From contig JAXCGZ010000070.1 of NCBI GenBank assembly GCA_037179515.1, positions 30,001 through 94,000 on the forward strand: DNA of 64,000 nt, read 5' to 3'. The DNA comes from Halocaridina rubra. Lineage: Eukaryota; Arthropoda; Malacostraca; Decapoda; Atyidae. A program made the translations under genes and the position numbers. Below, piece by piece: positions 24,361 to 38,212 of the stretch (positions are counted from its first letter, which is position 1; each line of letters starts with the position of its first letter). The notes under the pieces are model-generated. The model was not told where the DNA came from and searched no databases. It saw nothing but the letters and a program-made list of their open reading frames with translations.

Positions 24361-24554
24361 TTCCGGTTTTACGTCACGGACTCCCTTTTCCACCAAGGGC
24401 TAGAACGGTTGCCTTCTTGCGAAGGACTTGTTTTGGCAAATCTAATCGTTACCCTGAGTGCATGTCCTTGCTAACCTCAGACTGTGACGAGGTGCGAACC
24501 CTCGACCTGACGCCTCAGAGTCGTGGGCACTACCACTTGAGCCACGGTGACTAC
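24361..24554 (-). mobile_element. SINE family A
   Basis: Full-length minus copy flanked on both sides by (AAT)n, which is probably the duplicated target. Confidence 0.85.
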
Positions 24555-24667
24555 AATAATAATAATAATAATAATATGAAGAAAAAGAAAAGAATCAGAA
24601 TCAGAAGTAGCTTCAAGAAATAATCTTGCAAACAGCTATGAAATTAAATAAACATATAAGAATTATG

Positions 24668-24698
<31 letters not shown>

Positions 24699-25084
24699 TC
24701 ACTGATTTTATGGGTACAAAAATAAAAATAAAAATAATAATAATCACTGATTTTATGGTGACAAAAATAATAATAATCATCATAACAATAAAAACATTAA
24801 TAGTTCTCTAAACCCGTTTATTATTCTGCATCTGGAACGCAACTCGTTCTAAAGAAAATAAATAAATAAAAGAAATTCAATTCACAATATGTTTGAAACT
24901 GAATCCCAAAAAGTTTCTATATCACAAAATTAAGAAATCGTCCTTTAAAGCTGGTTTCTTTTCACAGCAAATAACAATTTCCTTACTAAAAAAAAATATA
25001 ACATTCTTTAATTAATAATTCTGGAATCACAAGTCCTCTTCTACGTAATAACACTTGGATATTATGTCTAAAACTACATGCTCA

Positions 25085-25600
25085 ACTGAGTAGACATAAG
25101 CGAGTGAGTATATGTATTTGTATGAAGCCATAAAAAAAAAAAGAAATCGGTGTCCGTGAGAATGTTTGTGTGTAAGGAAGCGTGCTTTGCGTATGAATCC
25201 ATCAAAAAGAAAAACTGGTTGTACGTTCGAGCATATACAAGTGACCGTGCGCGCGTGCGTAAGCGAGCGTCTTATGCGTATGAATCCATCAAAAAGAAAA
25301 ACTGGTTGTACGTTCAAGCTTATATGAATAACCGAATGTGTGCGAGCGTGTAAATCCATAGAAATATACTGAGAAATTGTGCGTACGTATGCGTGTACAT
25401 GAGTGAGTGCATGTGTGCAAATGTAAATCCATAAAAAATACACTGACAGCATGAGCGTGTATGTATGTGCGTACTTTGCAAGTAAATCTATTCAAAAACA
25501 AAACCTGAGTGTGCGTGTATGTGTGAGAGCAAATGTGTATGTACACTGAGAGCATGTATGTGTGTGTATGTGTGAGAGCAAATGTGTATGTTCAACAGCG
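25085..25600 (+). repeat. degenerate tandem repeat, about 80-93 bp units
   Basis: Recurring ATGAATCCATCAAAAAGAAA, AACTGGTTGTACGTTC and (GTGT/GCGT)-rich stretches. The two best units are near 25190 and 25280. Confidence 0.7.
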
Positions 25601-25784
25601 AATCCAGAATGCATCGCTTTAATGTGTCACACTTAGTCCCCAAACTCAATGGGGTGGACCAGTTCAACTGTAAATCCATCACACACAAGAAAAAGTTTTT
25701 TAGCATTTTAAATATATTCAAATCTGAAACTTCAACACAAAAATAATTTGAGAAAACATTTTGTATTTACACTTCCTTCTTTTT

Positions 25785-26115
25785 TTTTGGTTTCTCACCT
25801 TATCCCATCCTCCCTCACCACATCCGTAAACCTACTCTTTGACTCCCCTCTCCAGCCTGGCAGCTCCAACCTCAACATCCTTCTCCAAACATACCCCTCA
25901 TCCCTTTTCACTATATACTCAAACAATCTCATATTTATCACTCTCACTATGTCCCCAAACTATCTCATTCTCAACTCTCTGGCTATATCCCAAGCCTGCG
26001 TCCTCCTCCATCACACTACACTACCTTATGTCCACCCTTGCCACATCCATAAATCTCCTCTTTGGCCTACCTCTCCCTCACCGGGCTGGCAACTCCATCT
26101 TCTGTATTCACACTT
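25785..26115 (-). mobile_element. RTE-like LINE fragment, minus strand
   Basis: Plus-strand words such as CCTCACCACATCCGTAAACC, CAGCCTGGCAGCTCC and TCTCACTATGTCCCCAAAC are the antisense of a widespread non-LTR (RTE-like) ORF end. The copy is old and has internal duplications. It explains the C-rich pseudo-frames here. Confidence 0.45.
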
Positions 26116-26357
26116 CAGTGTCACAAAATTACAGGTAAAAAAAAAAAAAGGTTTCAAGAACTAAATTCAAGTTCAGAATAACAATATGGAGTCCCAAAAG
26201 AAGAAATACAGATTATTTGGTCTAGATGTAAATGAACGAAATTATATTTTCTATATCTCCTATGTATATAGATACTTTTCCAAAATAAGTTATATAAAGT
26301 ATTTGCCATAAAAACATGAATAAAATTTTATGAAATAACATAACAATCTATTTCTAT

Positions 26358-26580
26358 TCTATCTACCTTGGCTGTTTCCCCCCTTAATTGGGGGGTAGCC
26401 GAAATAAAAAAAAGAAAACAATAATGGGATTACTTTGCTCTATGGGATATGACGAGGGAGCTAGCGACCGTTCAGATGGCACTGCTGGAGTGCCACAGCC
26501 CATCCTCCCGGCTCTTCCACAACCTGTGTCGCTTCACAACTGCCAACTCCCCTCCCTCCCCTACCACAGGGCTATCCCAA
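26358..26580 (+). repeat. dispersed repeat family D
   Basis: About 220 bp: TCTATCTACCTTGGCTG, a palindromic block (CCCCCCTTAATTGGGGGGTA), an A-rich stretch, then GACGAGGGAGCTAGCGACCG, ATGGCACTGCTGGAGTGCCA and ACCACAGGGCTA. A second copy is at 30433-30654. The class is unknown; I see no ORF. Confidence 0.75.
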
Positions 26581-26782
26581 AAATAAATTATACAGTGCTC
26601 TTCGTATCAAAGTCATAGTAGTAGTAGTAGTGGATATGAAACCTGCTTATACGGTTATATGAGCAAATAACATGAACTGTTAATACCATATAATAATGAT
26701 GATAACCACATCCACTGACTAACACAGACACCAAGTTATTCCATGTATTTCAACATTAAACTAACATACATATGCATGTACA

Positions 26783-26880
26783 CAAGGGCTGTAAACCCCT
26801 TCATAAGGGGGTGACAGTCCTAGCTCCTTAGGGATAAGAGGTTGTCACAATTCACCCTCCCACCATCTTATTTGAGTCAC
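26783..26880 (-). repeat. dispersed repeat family E, at CLASP exon edge
   Basis: Minus copy: CCTAGCTCCTTAGGGATAAG, TGTCACAATTCACCCTCCCA. It ends about 100 bp after the CLASP exon donor. Confidence 0.6.
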
Positions 26881-26978
26881 CTATAAGGTAAGGGGGCAAG
26901 GAATTCACAGACCAAGAGGTAAAACAAATCGTTTACAGTCCAGGCTACAATCGTATTTAAAGTGAAGCAATGCCTTAC

Positions 26979-27155
26979 CTTAAAATTACTGCTCTGTAAC
27001 CAAGGGATGAGCCCGTCTATGAAGTGCCCAATATCATCACACTCAATGCCATTACTGGGCTTTCCCAGGTAATCGATGATATCGCCTCCGATGGACAACT
27101 TCTTCCGTGTGTCGGAAGTTGCGAGTAGAGGAATGAATAGATCCATCTGCGACAT
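26979..27155 (-). CDS. CLASP: CLASP/Orbit microtubule plus-end protein, first coding exon
   Basis: 59 codons from ATG to the donor AAG|gtaagg. The peptide begins MSQMDLFIPLLATSDTRKKL, then IGGDIIDYLGKPSNGIECDD, then IGHFIDGLIPWLQSSNFK. It matches the N-terminus of CLASP/MAST/Orbit, where the first TOG domain starts: Drosophila Orbit has the same IDGL(M/I)PWL..S.FK pattern ending at the same kind of splice site. CLASPs bind growing microtubule ends and kinetochores. The remaining exons should lie to the left on the minus strand, but I found none in 1-26978, so the next intron may be very long. No in-frame start lies closer to a better context. Confidence 0.8.
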
Positions 27156-27405
27156 GATGAAGGCGTTTTTATTTTCCCAGAAATCTCACTAACAATATGA
27201 CAATATCATAAAATGCTAACGGAGAAGCACTAAACCTTTTTCACGTATTTGATCACTTCTGTAGCGCTCACTTTCCGAAACCGAACGAACGCTGGGTCTG
27301 ACTCTGCGCACTTTTGTCAGCCCTTGCCCTAGGCAATCTTTAAGGGAATCTAGGCTCACCTTCACCTTCAATCTGTATCCCGCGTCTCAACTACCACTTA
27401 TCAAT
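27156..27405 (-). other. CLASP: 5' UTR part of the CLASP start exon
   Basis: Upstream of the CLASP ATG the minus strand has no repeat I recognise until an acceptor-like tract CCTTTTTCAG at 27406-27415. This suggests the exon begins at 27405 and that a noncoding exon lies further upstream. Confidence 0.45.
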
Positions 27406-27965
27406 CTGAAAAAGGAAAAAATTTTTAATGTTAGTATGTCAACACTAGTATTTGCGTAATCTATATTTTTAAGCATTCATTGTGCTATATATACAGAATA
27501 TAAATGGGCTATCTACTGTCAAACCTGAACAATAAGAAATATATGTATTACAGAAAGGTAGGCCACTTTTATGTGAGGTAAAGGAGGCGTACAGTAATGG
27601 CTAGTGACGTATTTTGTCGACTAGACTTGGGCCAGTGAGACAACTGGGCTGCACTGCAATTGCACACGCATGAATGTTGACTGCAACTGAAGTTCACTTT
27701 CTTGCAATCGCTATTAAACTTGATTTTAGAGGGAACATGCTGTCTCTGACGGATATACATTATGATCGTAGCCAACGCTTCTATTCTCCGTGTATCAAAG
27801 TGATCCACAGGTATTTCCTACCAAGGGACAGAACAGACACTGTCAACTCAGTAGACATAATGAATTCAAAAACAATGATAACTAACCATTCATAAAAATC
27901 AACTGACACAGAGATCTAGCAATATAATGACAACTCTGGAGTATGGAGAACTGAGTGTTGTTATT

Positions 27966-28020
27966 ATTACCTGAGCTGCCTGGCCAAACAGCCCCGAGTC
28001 CCTAAGGTAGGCAACACCAA
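27966..28020 (-). repeat. dispersed repeat family F, fragment
   Basis: CTGAGCTGCCTGGCCAAACA and CCCCGAGTCCCTAAGG are the reverse complement of the family F end. Confidence 0.55.
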
Positions 28021-28194
28021 TCCCGGGCTTTCTCAAAGAGCTCTCTGGGAATGTATGTGTTGTTGGTGGCGTATGTGGCTGCGTGAGGAGCAGTCTTCCA
28101 TTATGTGTTTCCTGGATAGTATGGAGCAGTTGCATATAGGAAAATTTTGGGAAGTTTCAATTTAATCATTACCAAAGTATGAGCGAGGAATGAC

Positions 28195-29104
<910 letters not shown>

Positions 29105-29262
29105 TGTCATTATTAATCCTCATGATGGGAATGGAGCCAGACAGGCTGAAGCTGGGGAATTAAAGTTGGAAACCTTTCCTAACGTTCCATGGTGGGCTTG
29201 ATTGTGGATCTGTTACTTCCCAAGTCAAGCGCTCTATACACGGCACTAGCGTGGTCCTACCA
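29105..29262 (-). mobile_element. SINE family B
   Basis: Minus copy: GATGGGAATGGAGCCAGACA, AAAGTTGGAAACCTTTCCTA and a decayed head. Confidence 0.7.
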
Positions 29263-29529
29263 AACTGACCCTCTGTGCGAGTCCACAATATCAAAACTTG
29301 AAATGTATTATACCAAGAATTTCCTAAGGATATATAATTAACTGTTCTTCAAAAATAAATATTATCTAATTCCTACTGTAGCATTGAAAAAAAAAAATAA
29401 ATAAAAATAAATAAACAAATAAATAAATCTATCCTGCTTGAAGCCTAAGCAAGAGGAAGCTTGTTTTGAACCAGTAATATCAAAGAAGTATTATAAATGA
29501 AGCATCAGTGAAGCATTTATTGGAGCTTG

Positions 29530-29640
29530 TAGAGAATAGCAACCCCAGAGTGCTCTAGGGTAAATTATATTGACAAGGTAAATCTCCTAAGCTACCCTAA
29601 CCATTCACGGGGTTATCTAACTTTACAAGAGGGTTCTGGA
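29530..29640 (+). repeat. dispersed repeat family H
   Basis: AACCCCAGAGTGCTCTAGGG, then CAAGGTAA, CTAACC and GGGGTTATCTAACTTTACA. It matches 39620-39735 in order (AACCCCAGGGTGCCCGAGGG, CAAGGCAA, CTAACC, AGGGTTACATAGCCTTACA). Confidence 0.5.
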
Positions 29641-29768
29641 TTTACTTATCTATACAAGATTATATCTATATAAAATTCAAACACTCATTTTAAATTAGTG
29701 TGACACAAATATGCTCATCCCAATAGTGGATCAAGGTTTAATTGATATAAAACTTTTGAGTACGGTCT

Positions 29769-29957
29769 GTAGTCACCGTGGCTCAAGCGGTAGCGTCCGA
29801 GACTTTGAGGCATCAGGTCGAGGGTACACGCCCCTTCACGGTCTGAGGTTAGCAAGGTCATGCACTCAGGGTAACGATTACATCTGCCAAAACAAGTCCT
29901 TCTCAAGAAGGCGACCGTCTTAGCCCTTGGTTGAAAAGGGAGTTCATGACGTAAAAC
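29769..29957 (+). mobile_element. SINE family A
   Basis: Plus copy from TAGTCACCGTGGCTCAAG to GACGTAAAACAC, with scattered substitutions. Confidence 0.85.
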
Positions 29958-30432
29958 ACACTCTGCAATGCACATTTATATTCAAAACAATACTGGCAAT
30001 AAATCACTAGGATATGAAGCCTCAATTATTTTCTCAGATTTTATTTTGCTGATGTTGAAATCTTCTTTACTTGTTCTAACAATGAAACAAATAAATGAAT
30101 ACATAAATTATGAATGTTACAAAATTAATTAAGTGAGAGATTGGGTGTTATATTATTTATTGCAAAATGAACTTGATCCTCCAAAATTATTCTATAAACA
30201 TATAAATCCATATACCTTTAACATATGGTAAAATAATTAGAAAAAAAATTACAACAACAAAATCTAGTAAATCTTCACTTTCATTCACATCCAATTCATG
30301 AAATAAATAAATAAATAGATAAATAAGCGAATGATTAAATAAATAAATGTTATGTTCATTTTCCTGGTTATCGTTACAGAACCTTCATAAAAAACAAAGA
30401 TAACAAGTCTGATGATTTTATACCCAAAATAC

Positions 30433-30654
30433 TTTCATTCTATCTACCTTGGCTGTCTCCCCCAATTGGGGGGTAGCCAACATAAAAAAAAAGAAACAAT
30501 AAGGGGATTACTTTACTCTATGGGCAGTGACGAGGGAGCTAGCGACCATTCATATGGCACTGCTGGAGTGCCACAGCCCATCCTCCCGGCTCTTCCACAA
30601 CCTGTGTCGCTTCAAAACTGCCAACCCCTACTGCCCCTACCACAGGGCTACCTT
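30433..30654 (+). repeat. dispersed repeat family D
   Basis: Second copy, about 90 percent identical by eye to 26358-26580, with CCCCCAATTGGGGGGTAGCC near its start. Confidence 0.75.
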
Positions 30655-31015
30655 AAAATACTTTCAAAAAATCTAAAACTAAAAGAATTTCAAAATCAAC
30701 TCCTTTTATTAACTAATGGGTAAATTACCCTAACTAATCTAACACAAATCTCAACTAATACTAGGATAAATTTCACAAGCTTTTCCTCACTGGTAATTGT
30801 TTACATTCACACCCTGAATAGGAAAACATACATGAAATTGATGGAGTTAGGTTAGGTTGTGTAGGCTTGGTTCACCTCCAAATTAAGAAGAGAGCTGATA
30901 ATTGATGTTTTTTTTTTTAATTTTTTTTTTTAGATGTTTTAAATAAGTTCTTAAAATTTTCGCATTTTCAACTCTCGCAAAACAAAGTTAAAAGTTTATG
31001 CATTTTTACGACAGT

Positions 31016-31216
31016 TTGTTTGTTTCGGTTTTACGTCACGGACTCCCTTTTCAACTAGGGGCTAGAGCGGTTGTCTTCTTACGAAAGACTTGTTTTGGCA
31101 GATGTAATCATTACCCTGAGTGCATGCCCTTGCTAACCTCAGATCATGACAAGGCGCGAACCCTCGACCTGACGCCTGAGAGTCACGGACGCTACCGTTT
31201 GAGCCACGGTGACTAC
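31016..31216 (-). mobile_element. SINE family A with 19-bp target-site duplication
   Basis: Full-length minus copy with a (TTTG)n tail. It is flanked by TATGCATTTTTACGACAGT (30997-31015) and TATGCACTTTTACGACAGT (31217-31235), with one mismatch. Confidence 0.9.
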
Positions 31217-31360
31217 TATGCACTTTTACGACAGTATTACTACAATATATACTAAGCAAATTTAAAGTGTGAAAGAGTAGCTGTTATAGTAGATTAGTTC
31301 ACCCCAATTATGAGACGAGTTTAATTGGTTTAAATTACTGATTATAATTGTTTCATTATT

Positions 31361-31556
31361 AGTAGTCACCGTGGTTCAAGCGGTAGCGTCCTCGACTCTG
31401 AGGCACCAGGTCGAGGGTTCGCGCCCCGTCACGGTCTGAGGTTAGCAAGGGCATGCACTCAGGGTAATGATTACAACTGCCAAAGCAAGTCCTTCACAAG
31501 AAGGCAACCATCCTAGCCCTTTGTTGAAAAGGGAGTCCGTGACATAAAACCAGAAC
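31361..31556 (+). mobile_element. SINE family A with 20-bp target-site duplication
   Basis: Full-length plus copy. It is flanked by ATTATAATTGTTTCATTATT (31341-31360) and ATTATAATTGTTTCATTGTT (31557-31576), with one mismatch. Confidence 0.9.
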
Positions 31557-31966
31557 ATTATAATTGTTTCATTGTTAGACTGGTTTACTCCAATTATGAA
31601 ACGAAGTAATAATTGAAATTACTTATTATAGTTGTTCTATTATGATAGATTATTAAGGCAGTGAAAGTTTAGCCCCCAATTACGAGACAAGTTAATAATT
31701 GATAGTACTAATTTTAGCAGTTTTGCTGTTAGGTTAGATTAGTTGACCCCCAGTTAATTGACAAGATGATAATTGATATTGTTGTTTTAAGTTGTTTTAT
31801 TAGGGTAACTTAGTTTAGGTTAGGTTAGGTTTATTTTCAGTCGCTTTATTATATTACTTTAGATTAAGTTACCTTAGGTTTGGTTAAATTAAACATGATG
31901 ACTTGATAATTGACATTTTTGCTTTTTTGTGATTTTTAGGTTCAGGATTTTTGCTACTTACAAGTT

Positions 31967-31970
<4 letters not shown>

Positions 31971-32046
<76 letters not shown>
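31971..32046. repeat. (AG)n microsatellite
   Basis: Pure AG run of about 76 bp. Confidence 0.95.
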
Positions 32047-32048
<2 letters not shown>

Positions 32049-32760
32049 AACATTTACCAAATTTAAAACACGGAAAAAAATCAGAAAATATTACAACAAC
32101 AAAAATAGTTGTTTTGATAATATAACCATAACATAACGGTGAACGCGAAATACGATATTATTTTATCGTGATATTGACCCGATACGTGTCTGGAAAATAC
32201 TTAAATACATTCCCGATACCGATATTATCAAGATCTCAGCCAATTATCTTAATTAGCAAATTATTCTTATATGCAAAATTTTGGTCCCGATACCAATTCA
32301 GAAATTAGATAAATATATATATATATATATATATAATCTATAAATCTGCTAATTATCGTGACTAGTAAATGATCCTTAATGCAGAAGCTACTGAATAATT
32401 AATAATAATTCGGTGCCGATAACAATGCAGAAATTAAACAAATATACACAAATTCCCGATACCGATATTTATCTCGTCACAACGATCCAATAATCAGTCA
32501 AATTCGCTTAATTAAAAACTTCGAAAAACAAGAAAAAGAAAAACAATACTTTCACTCCATTGCCACCCGTCAAAACAATCGGTTCGAATAAGACACATTT
32601 ACTCCACCGATACCGATACGCGAAAGATATAAAACACCCGGATAAATTAATCAAAATAGAACCTTAGAACCGATCATTAAAGAACCGAAAACGAAAAAAA
32701 ATAAATACATAAAAATTCTTAGCTGGCAGGTTCTTGCCCATCCCTAGTTGACTCACAACA
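32047..32760. other. diverged direct repeats with CCGATACCGAT
   Basis: ATTCCCGATACCGATATT occurs near 32211 and 32452, and GCAGAAATTA-like words near 32301 and 32430, suggesting an old duplication of about 240 bp. No coding signal. Confidence 0.45.
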
Positions 32761-32828
32761 CAAATCGATATTTTCCATCGTTAATTCATCACCACTCATT
32801 AACCTCACTCACCACGAGAGATACTCAC

Positions 32829-32960
32829 CACTTGAGGCGTTTCCTAGGGCATTTTCATCACTCTCACGCGAAAATAAATACCTAAATTCGACACTTTTGC
32901 GAGCATTTGTTCAGTCGGGAATTCACCTCCGCCATCACACTAAATAAACTGATTTGGGGG
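32829..32960 (-). other. possible noncoding first exon of CLASP
   Basis: Minus strand. A non-repetitive, GC-richer block ends at a strong donor, AAGTG|gtgagtat (32828). It holds a 17-codon uORF starting ATGGCGGAGGTG. On the plus strand the same block has an arthropod initiator-like TTCAGTC near 32910, so a promoter here could fire either way. The link to CLASP is inference from strand, splice signals and position 5.4 kb upstream. Confidence 0.3.
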
Positions 32961-33109
32961 GTAGGGGGGAATGGAGGAGGAGACATAGATAGATGAGAAA
33001 CAACATGTTTAGACTGGGTATTCCATATAGACTGTGAAGGGGTATCCAATCTGACTTCCTTGCAATAATTTCAACCATCTTGAGAGAGGTTTTTCCTTTC
33101 AGACAGCTC

Positions 33110-34267
<1,158 letters not shown>

Positions 34268-34352
34268 TTTCTTCTTCTTTTTCTTCTTCTTCTTCTTCTT
34301 CTTCTTCTTCTTCTTCTTCTTCTTCTTCTTCTTCTTCTTCTTTTACTTCTTC
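34268..34352. repeat. (CTT)n microsatellite
   Basis: About 85 bp of CTT. Confidence 0.95.
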
Positions 34353-34410
34353 TTCACGTGTTTAATTACAACACTAATCTGTGCATATCAATTAGTAAAG
34401 AGATAGATAG

Positions 34411-34755
<345 letters not shown>

Positions 34756-35208
34756 AGCTAAAAATAGTTTTATGTCATTGTTCATATTCGAGGTTTTCAT
34801 TTCAAAGTTTTGTATTTCCGGATTTTCTGGAGTATTTTGATATATAAATCAATATACTTATTGCTGGGAAATTTAAATAAAAAACTGGTGTAATTTGAAA
34901 ATGTGATCATTTTTTATTTGTTTAATTAAATAATTAATTTTATATAGACACATTTATTAATTTTAATTTTGAATGTAGTAGTTCGCAGGAGTTTGGTATT
35001 TTCCAACACCGAAATCCAGATTAGATGTAAACAGAGTATTTTATGTCATATTTCTCGAACAAGTTTCCAGTGATTTCTTTGTTTTTTTTCTTCATTTATT
35101 CACAAAACAAAAGAAAACTATTTTCAGTTCTTATGCCGTAAGTATTTTACCTTAAACCACTGCGTTGTAAATGAGACCTTTGATGTGTAAATATTTTTGT
35201 ATTGATAA

Positions 35209-35468
35209 TATCCTCCCAGCCATGTTGAAAAGTAGATGCCACCCAGCCCTTCTGAGCTGTCAGAAGAGGCTGGACGACTCTGTCAGCAGTAACTCTGTAG
35301 GATCCAACAATTGCAGCATACCGTCAGATGCATTATTGGAGATTGCATTGCATGTAATCAATCACATAACCTAACAACTCAACTTACACTCCCCAGGATC
35401 GGCTATGGCCTTCATTAGGGAGTCGGGGCTGTTCGGCCAGGCAGTTTAGGCTTTGACAACAATAACAC
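35209..35468 (+). repeat. dispersed repeat family F
   Basis: CCACCCAGCCCTTCTGAGCT, GACGACTCTGTCAGCAG, then GGCCTTCATTAGGGAGTCGG and GGCTGTTCGGCCAGGCAG with a (CAA)n-like end. Copies at 59578-59826 and, truncated, 62075-62172 and 27966-28020 (minus). Confidence 0.65.
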
Positions 35469-35568
35469 AACTCATCTCTGCCTTGTCCTTAACCTTTTTC
35501 TTTTCCTTCGTCTTGGTATTTTCTCGTGCCCGGGCCTTGAGTAGAGCAGTTTTTGCCTGTCCCGGTGT

Positions 35569-35686
35569 CAGGAAAAAAAATAATCCCCAAGGAGCAAAGA
35601 GGAGTGATTGAGGTATGTTTGGTTCTGGTAAATATATGGATTGACTTGGCCACCCCCTTACAAGGAGGATAGCAGCCATTGAAAAT
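35569..35686 (+). repeat. dispersed repeat family E
   Basis: Shares CCCCAAGGAGC, GAGGAGTGATTGAGG, ATGTTTGG, TTGACTTGGCCACCCCCTTA with copies at 58828-58990, 62915-63063 and (minus) 26783-26880. Shorter fragments are visible near 2745 and 7050. Confidence 0.65.
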
Positions 35687-35825
35687 GTGTGTGTGCTATT
35701 ATTTCAGGTCGCTGATAGATTTGGTTCTTGTCTTCTGATTATTGCGAGGGATTTTAATGCGTTGAACCCATGATTCCTTTTTTTACAATCAAGCAACATG
35801 CACTTGACATTCATTACGTAGCTTT

Positions 35826-36018
35826 ATAGTACACTGGTAACGCGCTGGTTTCGCATTCACGAGGTCGAAAGATCGGTTCCCGTCCCAGACCGAGAGTTTA
35901 AGCTGTTTCCTGGCAGGTACTGCTGTGGTTGGGCACCACAGTGGGGGGTTGGGGCTTGCCCCGGCTGACGAATACCCATTGTATCATAATGGAAATAAAG
36001 GTTTATTATTATTATTAT
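35826..36018 (+). mobile_element. SINE family C
   Basis: Plus copy with the tail GGAAATAAAGGTTTATT and (ATT)n. Confidence 0.85.
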
Positions 36019-37111
36019 TACCTCATTCCCTGTATTCTATTGGGTAATATCGAAATATCCTCGACTTTTCAAAGTGTAGATGAGTTAGAAAGATTAGTTG
36101 AAAAATAGCTCATAAACTCTTCAGTGACAATTACTGTTACATACACTAGTACCTAGGTTCTGAGGGACAGACTGGTGATGATAGAGTGGAAATGCAATAT
36201 AGTGTTATGCCAGTCTGAGTTGTCTTATGTGTAAATCTTCAAAATCTTTATTGTGTTATTCTTCTGAAGTTTATTGTAATGGAAGTGGGTGCCAGCTCCC
36301 TTTTTTCTTTGATGTAATAAAAAAGTAAAACATTTTTCTTGATAAATGTAATCTAACACTTAATGATAGTATTACAGGGTTTCCTATTTTAAAGCAAAGG
36401 TGGATGAATTGTGTGAATAAGGATTTAAGGGAACAAGGGCTGAGAGAATCTCAGATATAAAACCCAAGACTAATGAGGAGCCTAGTCAGGAACATCGACC
36501 CCACATAGACGTGTGAATGGGAGTAGTGAAAGAGGACCGTTTTTAAGCCAAGGCAAACTTCAGTGTGATACCACTGAGATGTTCATTTCTGAAACATGAT
36601 TATGTTGAGGCTCTTATTGTTAAGAAATTTGTGAATACTAACGTGGTGAGTTTGGACATATCAGAAGGCCAAGTATAATTGATAAGGTGCGTATATAGCA
36701 GAAGTCTCTGTCAGAATATGTTCAATACTGACTACTCCAAAGAAAGGGTTGACTTTGTTTATTCTTAAATGAGAATATAAAAATCCAGCCATTTTGTGTG
36801 AACATGGCTTGGAACCTTTGCATTTCCATCTTCTTAAGCGGTAGTTATCTTCTCACAAGTTTCAGCAGCAGTTGTACAATGTTTAAAGTAAAATTAAAAC
36901 TTTCTAAAGATGTCTACTTTTTTTATCTCATCTCTTTTTCTTTTCTTGCAAAATTTTAATTTTGAGTGGACAAATAACACAACTGTAAATTTTATGGAAA
37001 GGCAACATGATTATCTGGAAGGACGTATGTATTAGAGCAGATATCCTTCATCTGGAACCATTATTATGTGAGCCCATTATATAATTTTGTATTACATTAT
37101 AACTTTCTTTT

Positions 37112-37305
37112 TAGTCACCGTGGCTCAAGCGGTAGCGTCTGCGACTCTGAGGCGTCAGGTCGAGGGTTCGCGCCCCATCACGGTCTGAGGTTAGCAAGGG
37201 CATGCACTCAGAGTAACGATTACATCTGCCAAAACAAGTCCTTCGCAAGAAGGCAACCGTCCTAGCCCTTATTAGAAAAGGGAGCCCGTGACGTAAAACC
37301 GGAAC
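37112..37305 (+). mobile_element. SINE family A with target-site duplication
   Basis: Full-length plus copy. It is flanked by ATTATAACTTTCTTT (37096-37110) and ATTATAATTCTTTCTTT (37306-37322), duplicates that differ by a small indel. Confidence 0.85.
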
Positions 37306-37411
37306 ATTATAATTCTTTCTTTATATTTTTGGAGAGATACCTCAAAATGATAGAAAACTAAGAAACATTTGCATATCTGTAGTAAGCAGTGTAATAGATA
37401 ATACTGGGTCT

Positions 37412-37472
37412 TTGAATAGGAATGGACACAGACAGGTTGGAGCTGGGGAGTTAAGGCTGGACAATGTAGAAT
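37412..37472 (-). mobile_element. SINE family B, 3' fragment
   Basis: Only GGAATGGACACAGACAGGTT and the following GGAGCTGGGGAGTTAAGGC remain. Confidence 0.55.
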
Positions 37473-37599
37473 AGCTAATCAACATAAATTACTTTGAAGC
37501 TTTCAGATTTTTTTTTTCCACATATTTAGAAAGATGTTTCAAGAAGTAGAATACCAAGCTAATGGCACTTTATCTTTTAACATTATTTATCTTATTAAA

Positions 37600-37895
37600 T
37601 ACAGTCAATAGATTCCCCAACCTCCGTTTTATTAAAAATCCGTGTAATCTCAAGACCCCTCTATGAAAGTGCTTATGTACTTTGCGCATAGTTTATTCTC
37701 AATCTCTTATATACTTTAAATAATACCTAGATTACTGTACCATACTTAAGCTTTACCAAATGCAGTTTAAATGCTTTGTAAAAAGAGTACAGTAATTATA
37801 ATGTATTTTTGGGGGGATAAATTTTATAAACTCGTTTTTAACATTTTCGACCGCGTATATTCAAAACCATGTAAGATGTGAGATCAATGTAATAT
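37600..37895. mobile_element. diverged pogo-like MITE
   Basis: Shares ACCTAGATTACTGTACCATA and CCGCGTATATTCAAAACCAT with 47333-47797. Its ends (ACAGTCAATAGATTCCCC and GATCAATGTA) are decayed. Confidence 0.5.
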
Positions 37896-37936
37896 ATTAC
37901 TTTTATTGAACTTGGAGTTATATATTCATATATTTG

Positions 37937-37937
37937 A

Positions 37938-38015
<78 letters not shown>

Positions 38016-38016
38016 T
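37937..38016. repeat. (ATT)n microsatellite before the DDE gene exon
   Basis: About 80 bp of ATT ending 32 bp before the exon acceptor. Confidence 0.95.
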
Positions 38017-38127
38017 TCCAAGTCTAATAATATGTTTGTATGTTTCAGACAGTCCTGATAATATTGTGATGCAAGACTCTCAGCTGATACCAGTTATATA
38101 CCAATTCTCATCTTAATTTATGTCAAG

Positions 38128-38212
38128 ATGTTGTCACCTGATGACTGCTTTCAAGAGATCTCCGTGGAGGAAATCAAGATTGAGAACGAGTTTGATATAT
38201 CAGACAGCAATG
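38128..38212 (+). CDS. exon 1 (coding) of the DDE-like gene
   Basis: 85 nt: 28 codons plus one base. The exon itself starts at the acceptor TTTCAG near 38048, so the 5' UTR continues into an upstream exon I could not locate. An out-of-frame ATG at 38069 precedes the start. A long (ATT)n run at 37937-38016 abuts the acceptor. Confidence 0.65.
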